Part shown: positions 1 through 8,621 of the stretch, piece after piece
Position numbering within the stretch: the stretch's first letter is position 1
How the letters are laid out: each line of letters opens with the position of its first letter
Assembly (NCBI GenBank): GCA_024635885.1
Contig: JAGXIA010000069.1
Location: 1-28,837, forward strand
From: Helicobacteraceae bacterium
GTDB lineage: Bacteria; Campylobacterota; Campylobacteria; Campylobacterales; Sulfurimonadaceae
Length of the DNA: 28,837 bases
Direction: 5' to 3'
Notes under the pieces: generated by a model
What the model was told of the DNA's origin: nothing
Seen by the model: the letters and a program-made list of their open reading frames with translations, nothing else
Database searches by the model: none
Position numbers and translations under genes: made by a program

Positions 1-1
1 A

Positions 2-283
2 AGACATCACAGATGTTTAAACGCACTGCTTGAGATACTGCTCGATGACGATAAAGGACTCGAAGATTATGAAAATTCGCTGGTGTTGATATATGGAGCT
101 GAGACTGTAAAGCTTTGCATTGCTATTATTAAAGGGGATGAAGTTTTTCATGGTTTGCATAGCCCGGGCTTAAGTTTAGCAGGTTTTAATGCGCATAATA
201 AACTTTTAGAGGGTTATGCTAAAGTTCATAGTGCAAAGCAGAAACTCCATAATAAAAAAGGAGAACTACAAACTCATGAGTGA
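2..283 (+). CDS. C-terminal end of an unrecognised protein (5' partial)
   Basis: The frame is open from the left edge of the window to a TGA and gives about 93 residues, so the start lies outside. I do not recognise the family. The visible part has an acidic, leucine-rich helix-like segment near the edge, a hydrophobic stretch (VKLCIAII) and a lysine/histidine-rich C-terminus; no transmembrane segment or metal motif is seen. The other two forward frames close at once. The last 8 bases overlap the start of the VF530-type gene, and the Shine-Dalgarno of that gene lies inside this one, which suggests a shared transcript and supports this frame being coding. Confidence 0.5.
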   Translation, partial: RHHRCLNALLEILLDDDKGLEDYENSLVLIYGAETVKLCIAIIKGDEVFHGLHSPGLSLAGFNAHNKLLEGYAKVHSAKQKLHNKKGELQTHE

Positions 284-500
284 TGAACATAAAAATAACC
301 CCTTACATGGTATAAAGCTTCAGCAGATACTAGAAGAATTAGTTGAACATTACGGCTTTAAAGAGCTGTATAATCGCATAAATATTCGTTGTTTTTATAT
401 TAATCCAACTATAACCTCGAGCCTAAAATTTCTAAGAAAGACACCTTGGGCAAGAACCAAAGTTGAAGATTTGTATCTTAATATGATTAAGGGTAAGTAG
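276..500 (+). CDS. VF530-type (DUF2132) small DNA-binding-like protein
   Basis: A 74-residue protein matching the VF530/DUF2132 family: N-terminal NPLHGIKLQQILEELVEHYG, then INIRCFYINPTITSSLKFLR and KTPWARTKVEDLYL. These are the family's conserved blocks and span nearly the whole length. The family is small, soluble and cytoplasmic. DNA binding has been suggested from the structure of its Vibrio member, but the cellular role is unknown. I start at ATG 276 rather than the in-frame ATG at 216, because AAAAAAGGAG sits about 12 bases before 276 and the family begins right after it. The gene overlaps the preceding one by 8 bases. A small hairpin covers its stop codon. Confidence 0.88.
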   Translation: MSDEHKNNPLHGIKLQQILEELVEHYGFKELYNRINIRCFYINPTITSSLKFLRKTPWARTKVEDLYLNMIKGK

Positions 501-515
501 TAGCCATTCTACTTA
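494..515 (+). terminator. hairpin over the VF530 stop codon, weak terminator candidate
   Basis: TAAGTAG (494-500) and CTACTTA (509-515) form a perfect 7-bp stem with an 8-base loop that includes the bases just after the stop codon. No clear T-run follows, so it may be only a weak terminator or an RNA end-protecting structure. Confidence 0.3.
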
Positions 516-573
516 AACTGTTAATTGGTAATATTAGTATATAATTCCAAAATTAAAAGAAATAGGGTAAATT

Positions 574-801
574 ATGGCAAGAGCAAATATATCAAGTGTA
601 GATACCAGTGATGGTTACAAAATAGCACACCTAGGTAAAGAGAAGAAAATTGCTGATCTAGCAAAATATTCACAAAAAGACGACAATCCGACTGAACAGA
701 TTGTTAACGCAAGAAAAATCGCATTCTCGACTTTAAATAAAGCAAAACTAAAGAAAAAAGCTAAGTTAGCAAAAGCTTCACGCAAGAAAAATAAAAAATA
801 G
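574..801 (+). CDS. small lysine-rich protein of unknown function
   Basis: A 75-residue, strongly basic protein that I do not recognise. The N-terminal two thirds look soluble and mixed. The last 25 residues are almost entirely Lys, Ala and Arg (KKKAKLAKASRKKNKK at the end), a tail typical of proteins touching nucleic acid or ribosomes, though that is inference. There is no signal peptide or membrane segment. A TATAAT hexamer lies at 540-545 and a weak purine-rich ribosome site (AATAGGG) before the ATG, so it probably has its own promoter. It converges on the HAD phosphatase gene with a 16-base gap and no visible terminator. Confidence 0.6.
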   Translation: MARANISSVDTSDGYKIAHLGKEKKIADLAKYSQKDDNPTEQIVNARKIAFSTLNKAKLKKKAKLAKASRKKNKK

Positions 802-817
802 CTAAGCCCATATAATC

Positions 818-1459
818 TTACTTTATATTAGCAAGTAACTCCGGCAGATCTTGAAGTGTTTTAATGTGATAGCTTGCATTAGTAAAATCATGTGTAGCTG
901 TAAAATGGTTCTCAACAATCGCGCATTCTATGTTTGCATTGAAGGCAGAACTTAGACCTCTTTGAGAATCCTCTACTACCAAACACTCCTTTTCTAAAGC
1001 ATTAAATTTTTTCATTCCGGCCAGATAAGGATCAGGATAGGGTTTCGCCCGTGGATACTCCTCAACGCAAAGCGTAAAATCCATAAACTTCACTATATCT
1101 CTTTGATTATGTATTAAATCAAAATCTACTCTTCTTGAAGTAGTCACTATGCCCATTTTGTAGTTTTTAGAAAGCTCTTGAAGAATGTCAGTTACTCCGG
1201 CTATCTCAATATGCTCAGTACGTAAAAACTCTTGATAATAGAGATCTCTCTGTGCTCTTTGTCTATCTATAGTCTCTTTAGAAATGCCATTTGTATTGGC
1301 CACTTCCCATACGGATTTGCCGCTTATCATTGTCTGCATATAAGCATCAAAGGAGAGTTCAATATCTATTTCAGCCAAAGCTTTTATATTCGCTTCATGG
1401 TACCATTTTTCTGTTTCTACAAGAACGCCGTCATTGTCAAATAAAATATATTTTTTCAT
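818..1459 (-). CDS. HAD-superfamily phosphatase (phosphoglycolate phosphatase / beta-phosphoglucomutase-like)
   Basis: A 213-residue haloacid dehalogenase-type hydrolase. Motif I is DNDGVLVETE with the nucleophile Asp8 and Asp10, motif II is TTS near 106-108, motif III is the Lys of AKPYPDPYL (Lys139), and motif IV is EDSQRG (around 163-164). A helical cap domain occupies roughly residues 17-85, so this is subfamily I with a C1-type cap. Such enzymes remove phosphate from small sugar phosphates or phosphoglycolate; the substrate cannot be read from the sequence. I prefer ATG 1459 over a TTG five codons upstream because the nucleophile motif normally starts within the first ten residues. It has its own promoter at 1500-1528 and is not obviously tied to its neighbours. 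Confidence 0.88.
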   Translation of the reverse strand: MKKYILFDNDGVLVETEKWYHEANIKALAEIDIELSFDAYMQTMISGKSVWEVANTNGISKETIDRQRAQRDLYYQEFLRTEHIEIAGVTDILQELSKNYKMGIVTTSRRVDFDLIHNQRDIVKFMDFTLCVEEYPRAKPYPDPYLAGMKKFNALEKECLVVEDSQRGLSSAFNANIECAIVENHFTATHDFTNASYHIKTLQDLPELLANIK

Positions 1460-1499
1460 TCCGTATAGTAACAATATTTTTGTTTATTTAGAAACATAA

Positions 1500-1528
1500 T
1501 TTATACTAATAAATATTCCACATGCCAA
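1500..1528 (-). promoter_or_regulatory. sigma70-type promoter of the HAD gene
   Basis: On the minus strand TTGGCA (plus 1523-1528) is followed by 17 bases and TATAAA (plus 1500-1505). The predicted transcript begins about 34 bases before the ATG at 1459. Confidence 0.55.
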
Positions 1529-1550
1529 AAAAGAAGTAAAAGAAAACTCT

Positions 1551-2444
1551 CTAGCCTATGATAGATTTATCATCTTTTCGCTTGTATTCACACTGGAAAG
1601 TTGTGTGTTCAATGCCAAAATTATTATGCAGATTTACTTCAAGTTTATCAATAACCTTATTTGAGAGCGCTAATGTTACATTCTCTGCAAAATCTAAATG
1701 TGCTTCAAGATGTGTGCGCTTATCGTCTAGTCTCCATAAGTGTATATGATGAATATTTTCTATTTCTACTTCTGAAATAATAGAAGCGATTAGTTCATCT
1801 ATATTTATATCACTCGGTGCAAATTGCATCAAAATTGAACTTGATTCTTTTATGAGCCCAACTGAAGCCCAGATAAGATAAAAAGCAATAAGCAGTGAAA
1901 TAGCCGGATCAACCCAGAAAAGTTGAAAATAGTACATCAATACTCCACCGACAACAACTACAACTGAGGTCATTACATCTGTGAGTAGATGAAAATAGGC
2001 AGCTCTTATATTCATGTTGTTGTGGGCATCATCTTTGATGAGTAGAACACTGAGTGTATTAAAAACAATACTGAGTATGCCTAGGCCAATTACCCAGGAA
2101 GAGTCAACTATCTCTGGATGGTAAAATTTATGAAAAGATTCAATAATTAAAAATATACCGATGCCGACAAGTGCTGAAGCATTAAAAAGTGTCGCCAGTA
2201 TTTCAGCCCGTTTGTAACCAAAAGTTTTTGTCGGAGTACTTGAACGCAAGGCGAAACGGTTAGCGCCATAAGCAATAAGCAAAGCTAGCACATCACTGAA
2301 ATTATGCATAGCATCACTCAAAAGTGCTAGTGAACCGGAGAAAATCCCTCCAACTACTTGTGAAAGAGTAATTATAATGTTTAAAATAATAGTGATAAAA
2401 AGATTTTTTCCACTTAATTCATGATGGTGATGATGCTCTGACAT
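1551..2444 (-). CDS. cation diffusion facilitator (CzcD/ZitB-like zinc exporter)
   Basis: A 297-residue inner-membrane protein of the CDF family, which exports divalent metals (usually Zn2+) in exchange for protons. Six hydrophobic segments span about 14-205. The transport-site residues are visible: Asp44, His47 and Asp51 in SDAMHNFSD (TM2) and His152 and Asp156 in HLLTD (TM5), the HxxxD pairs usual for zinc-selective members. The N-terminus has five consecutive histidines (residues 4-8), a likely metal-capturing tail. The C-terminal domain contains HHIHLWRLDDKRTHLEAHL, the cytoplasmic ferredoxin-like fold. A good ribosome site (AGAGGAT) precedes the ATG, and only 10 bases separate it from the upstream flavoprotein gene, so it is the third gene of the nifJ operon. 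Confidence 0.93.
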   Translation of the reverse strand: MSEHHHHHELSGKNLFITIILNIIITLSQVVGGIFSGSLALLSDAMHNFSDVLALLIAYGANRFALRSSTPTKTFGYKRAEILATLFNASALVGIGIFLIIESFHKFYHPEIVDSSWVIGLGILSIVFNTLSVLLIKDDAHNNMNIRAAYFHLLTDVMTSVVVVVGGVLMYYFQLFWVDPAISLLIAFYLIWASVGLIKESSSILMQFAPSDINIDELIASIISEVEIENIHHIHLWRLDDKRTHLEAHLDFAENVTLALSNKVIDKLEVNLHNNFGIEHTTFQCEYKRKDDKSIIG

Positions 2445-2454
2445 ACTTATCCTC

Positions 2455-3447
2455 TTAATATCTGTAGTCTGTAAGAATACGCATATAATTTGCGCGCTGG
2501 TAGGCAGCAGGGTTAGAAGTATGATGTAAAGAAATACTTCCTTTCATCTGTTGTATAGAAACATATTCTTTCTCTTGCATCCATGCAAGAAGATGGTGTA
2601 AAACTATCTCAATATACTCTGGGCCATGTTCCAGAAGCGCTCCAACCATCTGAACTGCATCAGCTCCGCTCATTATAGCTTTTAAAATATCTTCGTGAGT
2701 TTTAACCCCTGTTGATGCACAAAGTGAGACATCCAGTTTTTTGTAAAGAATGGCACTCCACCTCAGTGTTTCACTTAGGTCATTTGAGTTACTTGGATTT
2801 ATAACTTGTAAAGAATTTAAATTTTCTAGGTCAATATCTACATGAACAGGACGGTCAAATAAAACTAAGCCCTCAGCTCCTGCTTCAACAAGTTTTTTTG
2901 CCATTTGTGCAGGTGCAGAAAAAACAGCATTCATTTTTACACTTACGGGAATACTCACATTCTCTTTCACCGCTTTTAGAGCGTCTATGTAAAGCATTTC
3001 AACTTCACGGGCATCGACGTCAATATCTGTAGGAATGTAAGTAATATTTAATTCTATTGCATCTACACCTGCGGCTTGTAATTTTTTTGCATAGTTTATC
3101 CAACCGCCTTTACTAACGCCGTTAAGTGAAGCAATAACCGGAATACTGATATTTTCTTTGAGTTTAGTAATCTCATCTAAATAACTCTCTGATTCTATAT
3201 TGCTCAATGTAACTTCAGGAAAATATCCCAAGGCTTCAGCATAGTCCTCACTCCCCTTAAAAAGGAAGTAATCAAGTTCATGTGTTTCATGATTGATTTG
3301 TTCTTCAAAAATTGAGTGTAAAACAATAGCAGCTGCACCGGCTTCTTCGAGTCTTTTAATGGATTCAAAAGAAGCAGTGAGTGGAGAAGCTCCGACAATA
3401 ATCGGGTTTTTTAGTTTTAAGCCCATGTAAGTAGTTGATAAGTCCAT
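2455..3447 (-). CDS. dihydroorotate dehydrogenase-like flavoprotein coupled to nifJ
   Basis: A 330-residue TIM-barrel protein of the DHOD superfamily. It opens with LSTTYMGLKLKNPIIVGASPLT, the usual start of class 1 DHODs. Lys171 (SVKMNA) matches the FMN-contacting lysine, and STGVKTHEDILKAIMSGADAVQMVGALL forms the FMN phosphate site. Where true DHODs have the NxSCPN-type segment, this protein has ELNITYIPTD (132-141), so the pyrimidine-pathway assignment is doubtful. 'DHOD-like' proteins beside pyruvate:ferredoxin oxidoreductase genes are known in several phyla; their substrate is not established. Its ATG overlaps the nifJ stop by one base (TAATG), indicating translational coupling and a related role, perhaps electron transfer linked to ferredoxin (inference). 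Confidence 0.85.
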   Translation of the reverse strand: MDLSTTYMGLKLKNPIIVGASPLTASFESIKRLEEAGAAAIVLHSIFEEQINHETHELDYFLFKGSEDYAEALGYFPEVTLSNIESESYLDEITKLKENISIPVIASLNGVSKGGWINYAKKLQAAGVDAIELNITYIPTDIDVDAREVEMLYIDALKAVKENVSIPVSVKMNAVFSAPAQMAKKLVEAGAEGLVLFDRPVHVDIDLENLNSLQVINPSNSNDLSETLRWSAILYKKLDVSLCASTGVKTHEDILKAIMSGADAVQMVGALLEHGPEYIEIVLHHLLAWMQEKEYVSIQQMKGSISLHHTSNPAAYQRANYMRILTDYRY

Positions 3448-6400
3448 TATATTGCTCCTTCTGGTCTAGCTGAAATCTCTTCAATGTTTTTGTAGCGTTT
3501 GTACTGATTTTTTGCATGTTCTCTTGCAGTTTCAAGATACTCTTTTGCATTGTCCATATTTAGTTTCTCAACCATTTTAAAACGGGTCTCTTGGTACATA
3601 AAGTTTTTAACATCTATTTTTGGACCTTTATAATCTAACTGCATAGGGTTTTTACCTTCTGCTTTTAGGTCTGGATTATAACGGAATATTGGCCATAGTC
3701 CTGAATCTACTGCAAGCTTTTGGTGATCCATTCCATATCGTAAGTCATATCCATGCGCAACACAATGGGAATATGCGATGATTATTGAAGGACCGTCATA
3801 CTTTTCAGCTTCTACAAAAGCCTTAACTGTTTGGGCATCATTTGCTCCCATAGCTATTTTAGCGACATAAACATTTCCATAAGCAATAGCCATCATCGCC
3901 AAATCTTTAGGAGTCTGTGCTTTACCGCCTGCTGCAAATTTTGCCACAGCCCCTGTCATGGTTGCTTTTGACTGCTGTCCTCCGGTGTTTGAGTAAACTT
4001 GAGTATCTAAAACCAGAATATTAACATTTTTTCCGCTTGCAAGTACATGGTCAAGACCGCCATAACCTATGTCATAAGCCCAGCCATCGCCGCCCATCAT
4101 CCAAACTGATTTCTTAACCAAATAATCACTTAGATTAGCGAGTCTCTGCGAATCTTTACTTTCAATTGATTTTAAAGCTTTTTTAAGTTCTTCAACACGT
4201 GCTCTTTGCTCAAAAATCTCAGGCTCATTTTCTTGTGCTGAATTGAGAATACTATCGACTAGTTTCGCTCCGATTTCTTCTCTCATCTCAGCCAATATCT
4301 CTCTGGCATTGTGAGTATGTTTATCGATTGCAAGTCTAAAACCTAATCCAAATTCTGCATTATCCTCAAAAAGTGAATTTGACCAAGCCGGTCCTCTGCC
4401 TTCGTCATTTTTTCTCCATGGAGTTGTTGGCAGATTTCCTCCATAAATAGAAGAACATCCTGTCGCATTTGCGATAACCATACGGTCACCAAAAAGTTGC
4501 GAAGCAAGTTTTACATAGGGAGTCTCACCACAACCCGGACATGCTCCAGAGAACTCAAACATAGGCTCAAGGAACTGAGACTCTTTAGATTTTGCATGGT
4601 CTAGTTTATTTCTGTCATAAGCCGGAAGCTTAGTAAAGTAGTCCCAATTTATTACACCATCATCATGAACTCCTTCTTGGGGCATCATATTAATAGCTTT
4701 GAGATTAGATTGAGATTTGTTCTTAGCAGGACAAACTTCTACACAAAGGCTACAACCCGTACAGTCTTCAACTGCAACTTGAATTGTAAATTGTTCTTGT
4801 GGTTCAAAAGTTTTGCCTTTAGCTTTTACATAAGAAAAAATGCCTGGTGCATCAGATAAAATATTTTCATCAACCACTTTAGAACGAATGGCGGCATGTG
4901 GACAAACGATGACACATTTGTTACACTGAATACAAGTCTCGCTATCCCATACTGGAACTTCCAAGGCTATATTTCGTTTTTGGTATTGCGTAGTTCCCGT
5001 AGGCCAAGTTCCATCATCAGGCATAGCAGAAACAGGAATGTCGTCACCTTCGCCGGCAATAATTTTTGCTGTAATATTTTTTACAAAATCATCAAAATCA
5101 CCTTTAACCAAGGGGCTCATTTTAAGATTGCTTTTTGCTTCAGTGGGGACTTTTACTTCAAATAAGTTTTCTAGAGTATTATCAACAGCTTTATTGTTCA
5201 TATCTACAATCTGTTGACCCTTATTTCCGTAACTTTTTTGGATGCTTCCTTTGATTTTTGCTATAGCTTCTTCTCTTGGTAAAATACCTGATATTGCAAA
5301 GAAACAAGTCTGCATTACAGTGTTTATGCGGCGACCCATACCGCTTTTTTTCGCAACTGTGGCAGCATCAATTACATAAAATTTTAATTTCTTTTCTATT
5401 ATCTCTTCTTGAACTTGTCTTGGGAGTTTTGAAAACACTATATCTTTTGAAAACGGTGAATTGAGTAAAAATATAGCACCTTTGTCTGCCAGTTTTAAAA
5501 TGTCAAATTTTTCAAGAAACACACTTTGATGACAGGCTATAAAATTGGCTTTTTCTATAAGGTAACTCGACTGAATAGGTTTTGGACCAAAACGAAGATG
5601 TGAAGTTGTCATTGAACCTGATTTGTTAGAGTCATAAACGAAATACCCTTGCGCATAATTATCAGTCTCTTCACCGATAATCTTTATAGAGTTTTTGTTG
5701 GCTCCTACAGTGCCATCACTTCCCAGACCAAAGAAAACACCTCTAAATGTTTTATCATCAGAGATGCTGTAAGATTTGTCCCACTCTAAGGATGTATTGC
5801 TTAAGTCGTCATGTATTCCGATAGTAAAATGGTTTTTAGGGCTTGGTTTTGAGAGTTCATCAAAAACAGCTTTAATCATGGAGGGTGTAAACTCTTTGGA
5901 TGAGAGTCCATACCGCCCGCCGATGATTTTTGGCATATCAAATCCCAGCTTATCGTATTCACGCAGTTCATTTAAGGCACTTACCACATCAAGATAAAGC
6001 GGTTCGCCTGCGCCAACTTCTTTTGTACGGTCTAAAACGGCGATGGACTTTGTAGTTTTTGGCAGAGCTTCTAAAAGATGTTCTGTAGAAAACGGGCGGT
6101 AAAGTCTCACTTTTATCATGCCGACTTTTTCACCTTGGGCTGTGAAATAGTCCACACTCTCATGTGCTGTTTCGGCTCCGGAACCCATAAGTATGATGAT
6201 GCGTTCGGCATCAGATGCACCGACATAATCAAAAATCTTGTAAGCTCTTCCTGTTAGAGTGGCAAATTTATCCATAGTTTCTTGAAGTATCTCAGGCAAT
6301 GCAGAGTAGTAGTTATTTACACTCTCACGCCCCTGAAAATAAACGTCAGGGTTTTGAGAAGTACCGCGTATAACGGGATTATCAGAGGATAAAGCGCGAC

Positions 6401-7013
6401 TTCTGTGGGCAAAAACTAGGTCTTCATCTATCATCTTTGTCATGACATCTTCGTCTATAAGTTTTATTTTATTTATCTCATGAGAAGTTCTGAACCCGTC
6501 AAAAAAGTGTAAAAAGGGGATACGCGATTTGAGTGAAGCTGCCTGAGCTATTAGGGCTGCATCATGTGCTTCTTGAACTGAATTTGAAGAGTAAAGTGCA
6601 AATCCCGTTTGACGTACAGACATAACGTCGCTGTGGTCTCCAAAGATTGAGAGTGCCTGAGCAGCAAGAGAACGCGCCGCAACATGAAAAACAGCAGGGG
6701 TAAGTTCTCCTGCAATTTTGTACATATTAGGAATCATCAGTAAAAGGCCCTGAGAAGAGGTGAAAGTTGTAGTGAGTGCTCCGGTTTGAAGTGAGCCATG
6801 AATAGCTCCGCTTGCCCCACCTTCACTCTGCATCTCCATAATATCCGGCACGGTCCCAAAAATATTTTTTTCACCTTTTGTTGAGTAAATATCACTCAGC
6901 TCTGCCATCGGAGAAGATGGTGTAATGGGATAAATAGCTATGACCTCATTTATTTTATGAGCAACCCGTGCAACTGCCTCATTGCCATCAATTGTAAGAT
7001 GTGACTTTTTCAT
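3447..7013 (-). CDS. nifJ: pyruvate:ferredoxin (flavodoxin) oxidoreductase, single-chain
   Basis: A 1188-residue cytoplasmic enzyme interconverting pyruvate + CoA and acetyl-CoA + CO2 with reduced ferredoxin or flavodoxin. It has the full single-chain length. Residues 28-35 (YPITPSSP) are the N-terminal substrate/TPP region. Cys694, 697, 700 and 704 and Cys751, 754, 757 and 761 form two ferredoxin-type 4Fe-4S clusters. CPGCGE (825-830) and Cys853 contribute to the proximal cluster. GDGWAYDIGYGG (975-986) and NT (1009-1010) bind TPP and Mg2+. The ATG follows AGGAAG and an extended -10 promoter at 7043-7051. In autotrophic Campylobacterota such an enzyme can run toward pyruvate in the reductive TCA cycle, but the direction cannot be read here. 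First gene of a three-gene operon. Confidence 0.97.
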   Translation of the reverse strand: MKKSHLTIDGNEAVARVAHKINEVIAIYPITPSSPMAELSDIYSTKGEKNIFGTVPDIMEMQSEGGASGAIHGSLQTGALTTTFTSSQGLLLMIPNMYKIAGELTPAVFHVAARSLAAQALSIFGDHSDVMSVRQTGFALYSSNSVQEAHDAALIAQAASLKSRIPFLHFFDGFRTSHEINKIKLIDEDVMTKMIDEDLVFAHRSRALSSDNPVIRGTSQNPDVYFQGRESVNNYYSALPEILQETMDKFATLTGRAYKIFDYVGASDAERIIILMGSGAETAHESVDYFTAQGEKVGMIKVRLYRPFSTEHLLEALPKTTKSIAVLDRTKEVGAGEPLYLDVVSALNELREYDKLGFDMPKIIGGRYGLSSKEFTPSMIKAVFDELSKPSPKNHFTIGIHDDLSNTSLEWDKSYSISDDKTFRGVFFGLGSDGTVGANKNSIKIIGEETDNYAQGYFVYDSNKSGSMTTSHLRFGPKPIQSSYLIEKANFIACHQSVFLEKFDILKLADKGAIFLLNSPFSKDIVFSKLPRQVQEEIIEKKLKFYVIDAATVAKKSGMGRRINTVMQTCFFAISGILPREEAIAKIKGSIQKSYGNKGQQIVDMNNKAVDNTLENLFEVKVPTEAKSNLKMSPLVKGDFDDFVKNITAKIIAGEGDDIPVSAMPDDGTWPTGTTQYQKRNIALEVPVWDSETCIQCNKCVIVCPHAAIRSKVVDENILSDAPGIFSYVKAKGKTFEPQEQFTIQVAVEDCTGCSLCVEVCPAKNKSQSNLKAINMMPQEGVHDDGVINWDYFTKLPAYDRNKLDHAKSKESQFLEPMFEFSGACPGCGETPYVKLASQLFGDRMVIANATGCSSIYGGNLPTTPWRKNDEGRGPAWSNSLFEDNAEFGLGFRLAIDKHTHNAREILAEMREEIGAKLVDSILNSAQENEPEIFEQRARVEELKKALKSIESKDSQRLANLSDYLVKKSVWMMGGDGWAYDIGYGGLDHVLASGKNVNILVLDTQVYSNTGGQQSKATMTGAVAKFAAGGKAQTPKDLAMMAIAYGNVYVAKIAMGANDAQTVKAFVEAEKYDGPSIIIAYSHCVAHGYDLRYGMDHQKLAVDSGLWPIFRYNPDLKAEGKNPMQLDYKGPKIDVKNFMYQETRFKMVEKLNMDNAKEYLETAREHAKNQYKRYKNIEEISARPEGAI

Positions 7014-7042
7014 GTAACTTCCTAATATTAATTCTATGAGAT

Positions 7043-7051
7043 ATTATAGCA
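7043..7051 (-). promoter_or_regulatory. extended -10 promoter of the nifJ operon
   Basis: The minus strand reads TGCTATAAT (plus 7043-7051) about 30 bases before the nifJ ATG. No good -35 hexamer lies 17 bases upstream, consistent with an extended -10 element. Confidence 0.5.
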
Positions 7052-7098
7052 CTAATAAAAACCATTAAGGTTACATTTTCTGTATAAAATACTATCTT

Positions 7099-8361
7099 TT
7101 AAATTAAGCCAAGTAGTGCAACCAGTAAAACCGGAGGCGTAATTACCAAGCCTACTTTCATGTATTCTGCCCACGTAATTTTCACCCCTTTTTTCGCTAA
7201 AACATGCAGCCAGAGCAGGGTGGCAAGAGAGCCAATCGGTGTCATTTTTGGTCCAAGGTTTGAGCCTAAAATATTTGCATAAACCAAAGCTTCATTTCCA
7301 ACATAACCAACTTGGTCTATGGCTATGTCCATAATCATAATAGTCGGCATATTGTTCATTATAGAACTGATAATTGCAGATAAAAATCCAGTCCCGATAA
7401 TGGCGATAGCTGTTCCTTGTGTGTTTAGCCCAGCAATCCATGAAGCTATAACATCAGTCAGACCTGCATTTTTAAGCCCGTAAACAACAACATATAAGCC
7501 GATACTAAACCAGACAACCTGCCAAGGTGCTGCTTTTATGGTCATAATCGGTTTCACTGCTTTGTAGTGATTTGCTATAGCTAAAAATACCAAAGCACCA
7601 CCCAGAGCAAATACAGATACCGGCATGTGGAAATAATCACCTATAAAATAACCTACCATTAAAAGAGCTAGAAAAATCCATGAAAATTTAAACATAGTCT
7701 GATTTTTTATGACAGAAGAAGCATCGGGCAGTTTTGAGACATCAACAGTAAATGGAATATCTTTGCGAAAATAAACCCAAAGTACTGCAATAGATGCGAA
7801 GATAGCTAATAGGTTTGGTAAAAACATATTTTTAGCATATTCAACAAAACCGATGTCAAAGTAGCCAACTGTCACAATATTTGTAAGGTTTGATATAACA
7901 AGAGGGTTTGAAGCACTGTCTCCTATAAACCCGCCAGCCATTAAAAAGGCAAAAATTGCCAATGGTTTCATTTTTAAGTATTTCATCTTTGCAAGTAAAA
8001 TAGGTGTTAAAATAAGTGCCGCTCCGTCGTTTGCAAAAAATGCAGATACAAGCGCACCTAAAAGCAAGATGTAAACAAACATCATATGTCCGTTACCGCC
8101 GCTGAGTTTTGCCATTTTTATGGCTGCCCACTCGAAGAAACCTATCTCATCAAGTACCATCGACAAAATTATAATACCGATAAAAGAGAGGGTGGCATCC
8201 CAGACTATTTCAGTTACTATAAAAACATCACTAAAGCTGACGACACCCACTATAAGTGCTACTATTGCCCCTACAACTGCGGATGTGCCGATTTGCAAAC
8301 CTTTAGGCTGCCATATAATAAAGACGAGTGTAATCAAAAAAACGCTAAATGCTAATATCAT
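7099..8361 (-). CDS. arsB: arsenite efflux permease ArsB
   Basis: A 420-residue polytopic inner-membrane protein that closely follows the ArsB pattern along its whole length: IWQPKGLQIG near the start, DEIGFFEWAA, FANDGAALILTPI, a long cytoplasmic loop near 200-215, APWQVVWFSIGLYVVVYGLKNAGL, SIMNNMPTIM and GSNLGPKMTPIGSLATLLWLHVL. ArsB extrudes arsenite or antimonite driven by the proton gradient. Its promoter (8394-8422) overlaps a palindrome also found before arsR, so it should be derepressed with arsRC although it is transcribed away from them with a kinase gene in between. The family is more often encoded inside the arsRC operon; the separation here is unusual. No arsA ATPase is present. 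Confidence 0.95.
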   Translation of the reverse strand: MILAFSVFLITLVFIIWQPKGLQIGTSAVVGAIVALIVGVVSFSDVFIVTEIVWDATLSFIGIIILSMVLDEIGFFEWAAIKMAKLSGGNGHMMFVYILLLGALVSAFFANDGAALILTPILLAKMKYLKMKPLAIFAFLMAGGFIGDSASNPLVISNLTNIVTVGYFDIGFVEYAKNMFLPNLLAIFASIAVLWVYFRKDIPFTVDVSKLPDASSVIKNQTMFKFSWIFLALLMVGYFIGDYFHMPVSVFALGGALVFLAIANHYKAVKPIMTIKAAPWQVVWFSIGLYVVVYGLKNAGLTDVIASWIAGLNTQGTAIAIIGTGFLSAIISSIMNNMPTIMIMDIAIDQVGYVGNEALVYANILGSNLGPKMTPIGSLATLLWLHVLAKKGVKITWAEYMKVGLVITPPVLLVALLGLI

Positions 8362-8393
8362 CTGTTTTTACCTTTGTAACTTTTAATTATGTA

Positions 8394-8422
8394 ACTATAA
8401 CTAAATAATATCTATAAATCAA
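8394..8422 (-). promoter_or_regulatory. arsB promoter
   Basis: On the minus strand TTGATT (plus 8417-8422), 17 bases, then TATAGT (plus 8394-8399). The -35 box is half of the palindrome at 8411-8436. The arsB ATG lies about 33 bases past the -10. Confidence 0.6.
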
Positions 8423-8436
8423 CATATATTGATATA
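8411..8436. promoter_or_regulatory. putative ArsR operator, arsB copy
   Basis: Inverted repeat ATCAA-N6-TTGAT (8418-8422 and 8429-8433) inside a 26-base block that matches 24 of 26 bases of the block at 10117-10142 before arsR. It overlaps the arsB -35 box, the placement expected of a repressor site. Binding by ArsR is inferred from position and duplication. Confidence 0.65.
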
Positions 8437-8553
8437 GTTATTTGATTTTTTTTCATTCATCAAAGAATTTCTACATGCCAGCATTTATAATTAAATTCTT
8501 TAATACATTATTTATCGCAAGTGCGTTAGAATTTCAAATACTCATATACTATA

Positions 8554-8584
8554 CTGCAAAGTGCCTGTTTATAGTATTTTGCAG
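8554..8584 (+). other. inverted repeat in the leader of the histidine kinase gene
   Basis: CTGCAAA (8554-8560) and TTTGCAG (8578-8584) form a 7-bp stem with a 17-base loop. It lies just after a possible promoter (TTAGAA 8526-8531, 18 bases, TATACT 8550-8555) and before the kinase start. It could be an RNA structure or a regulator site. The rest of the 8437-8618 gap shows nothing I can support. Confidence 0.25.
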
Positions 8585-8621
8585 ATGGATTGAACTTAAA
8601 AAATATAGCTGGAAGTAGTTG

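Noticed and set aside
8429..8457. Rightward promoter for the kinase from the TTGATA of the arsB-side operator
   Set aside because: Seventeen bases downstream there is only TTCATT, not a -10; TATACT at 8550-8555 is a better candidate.
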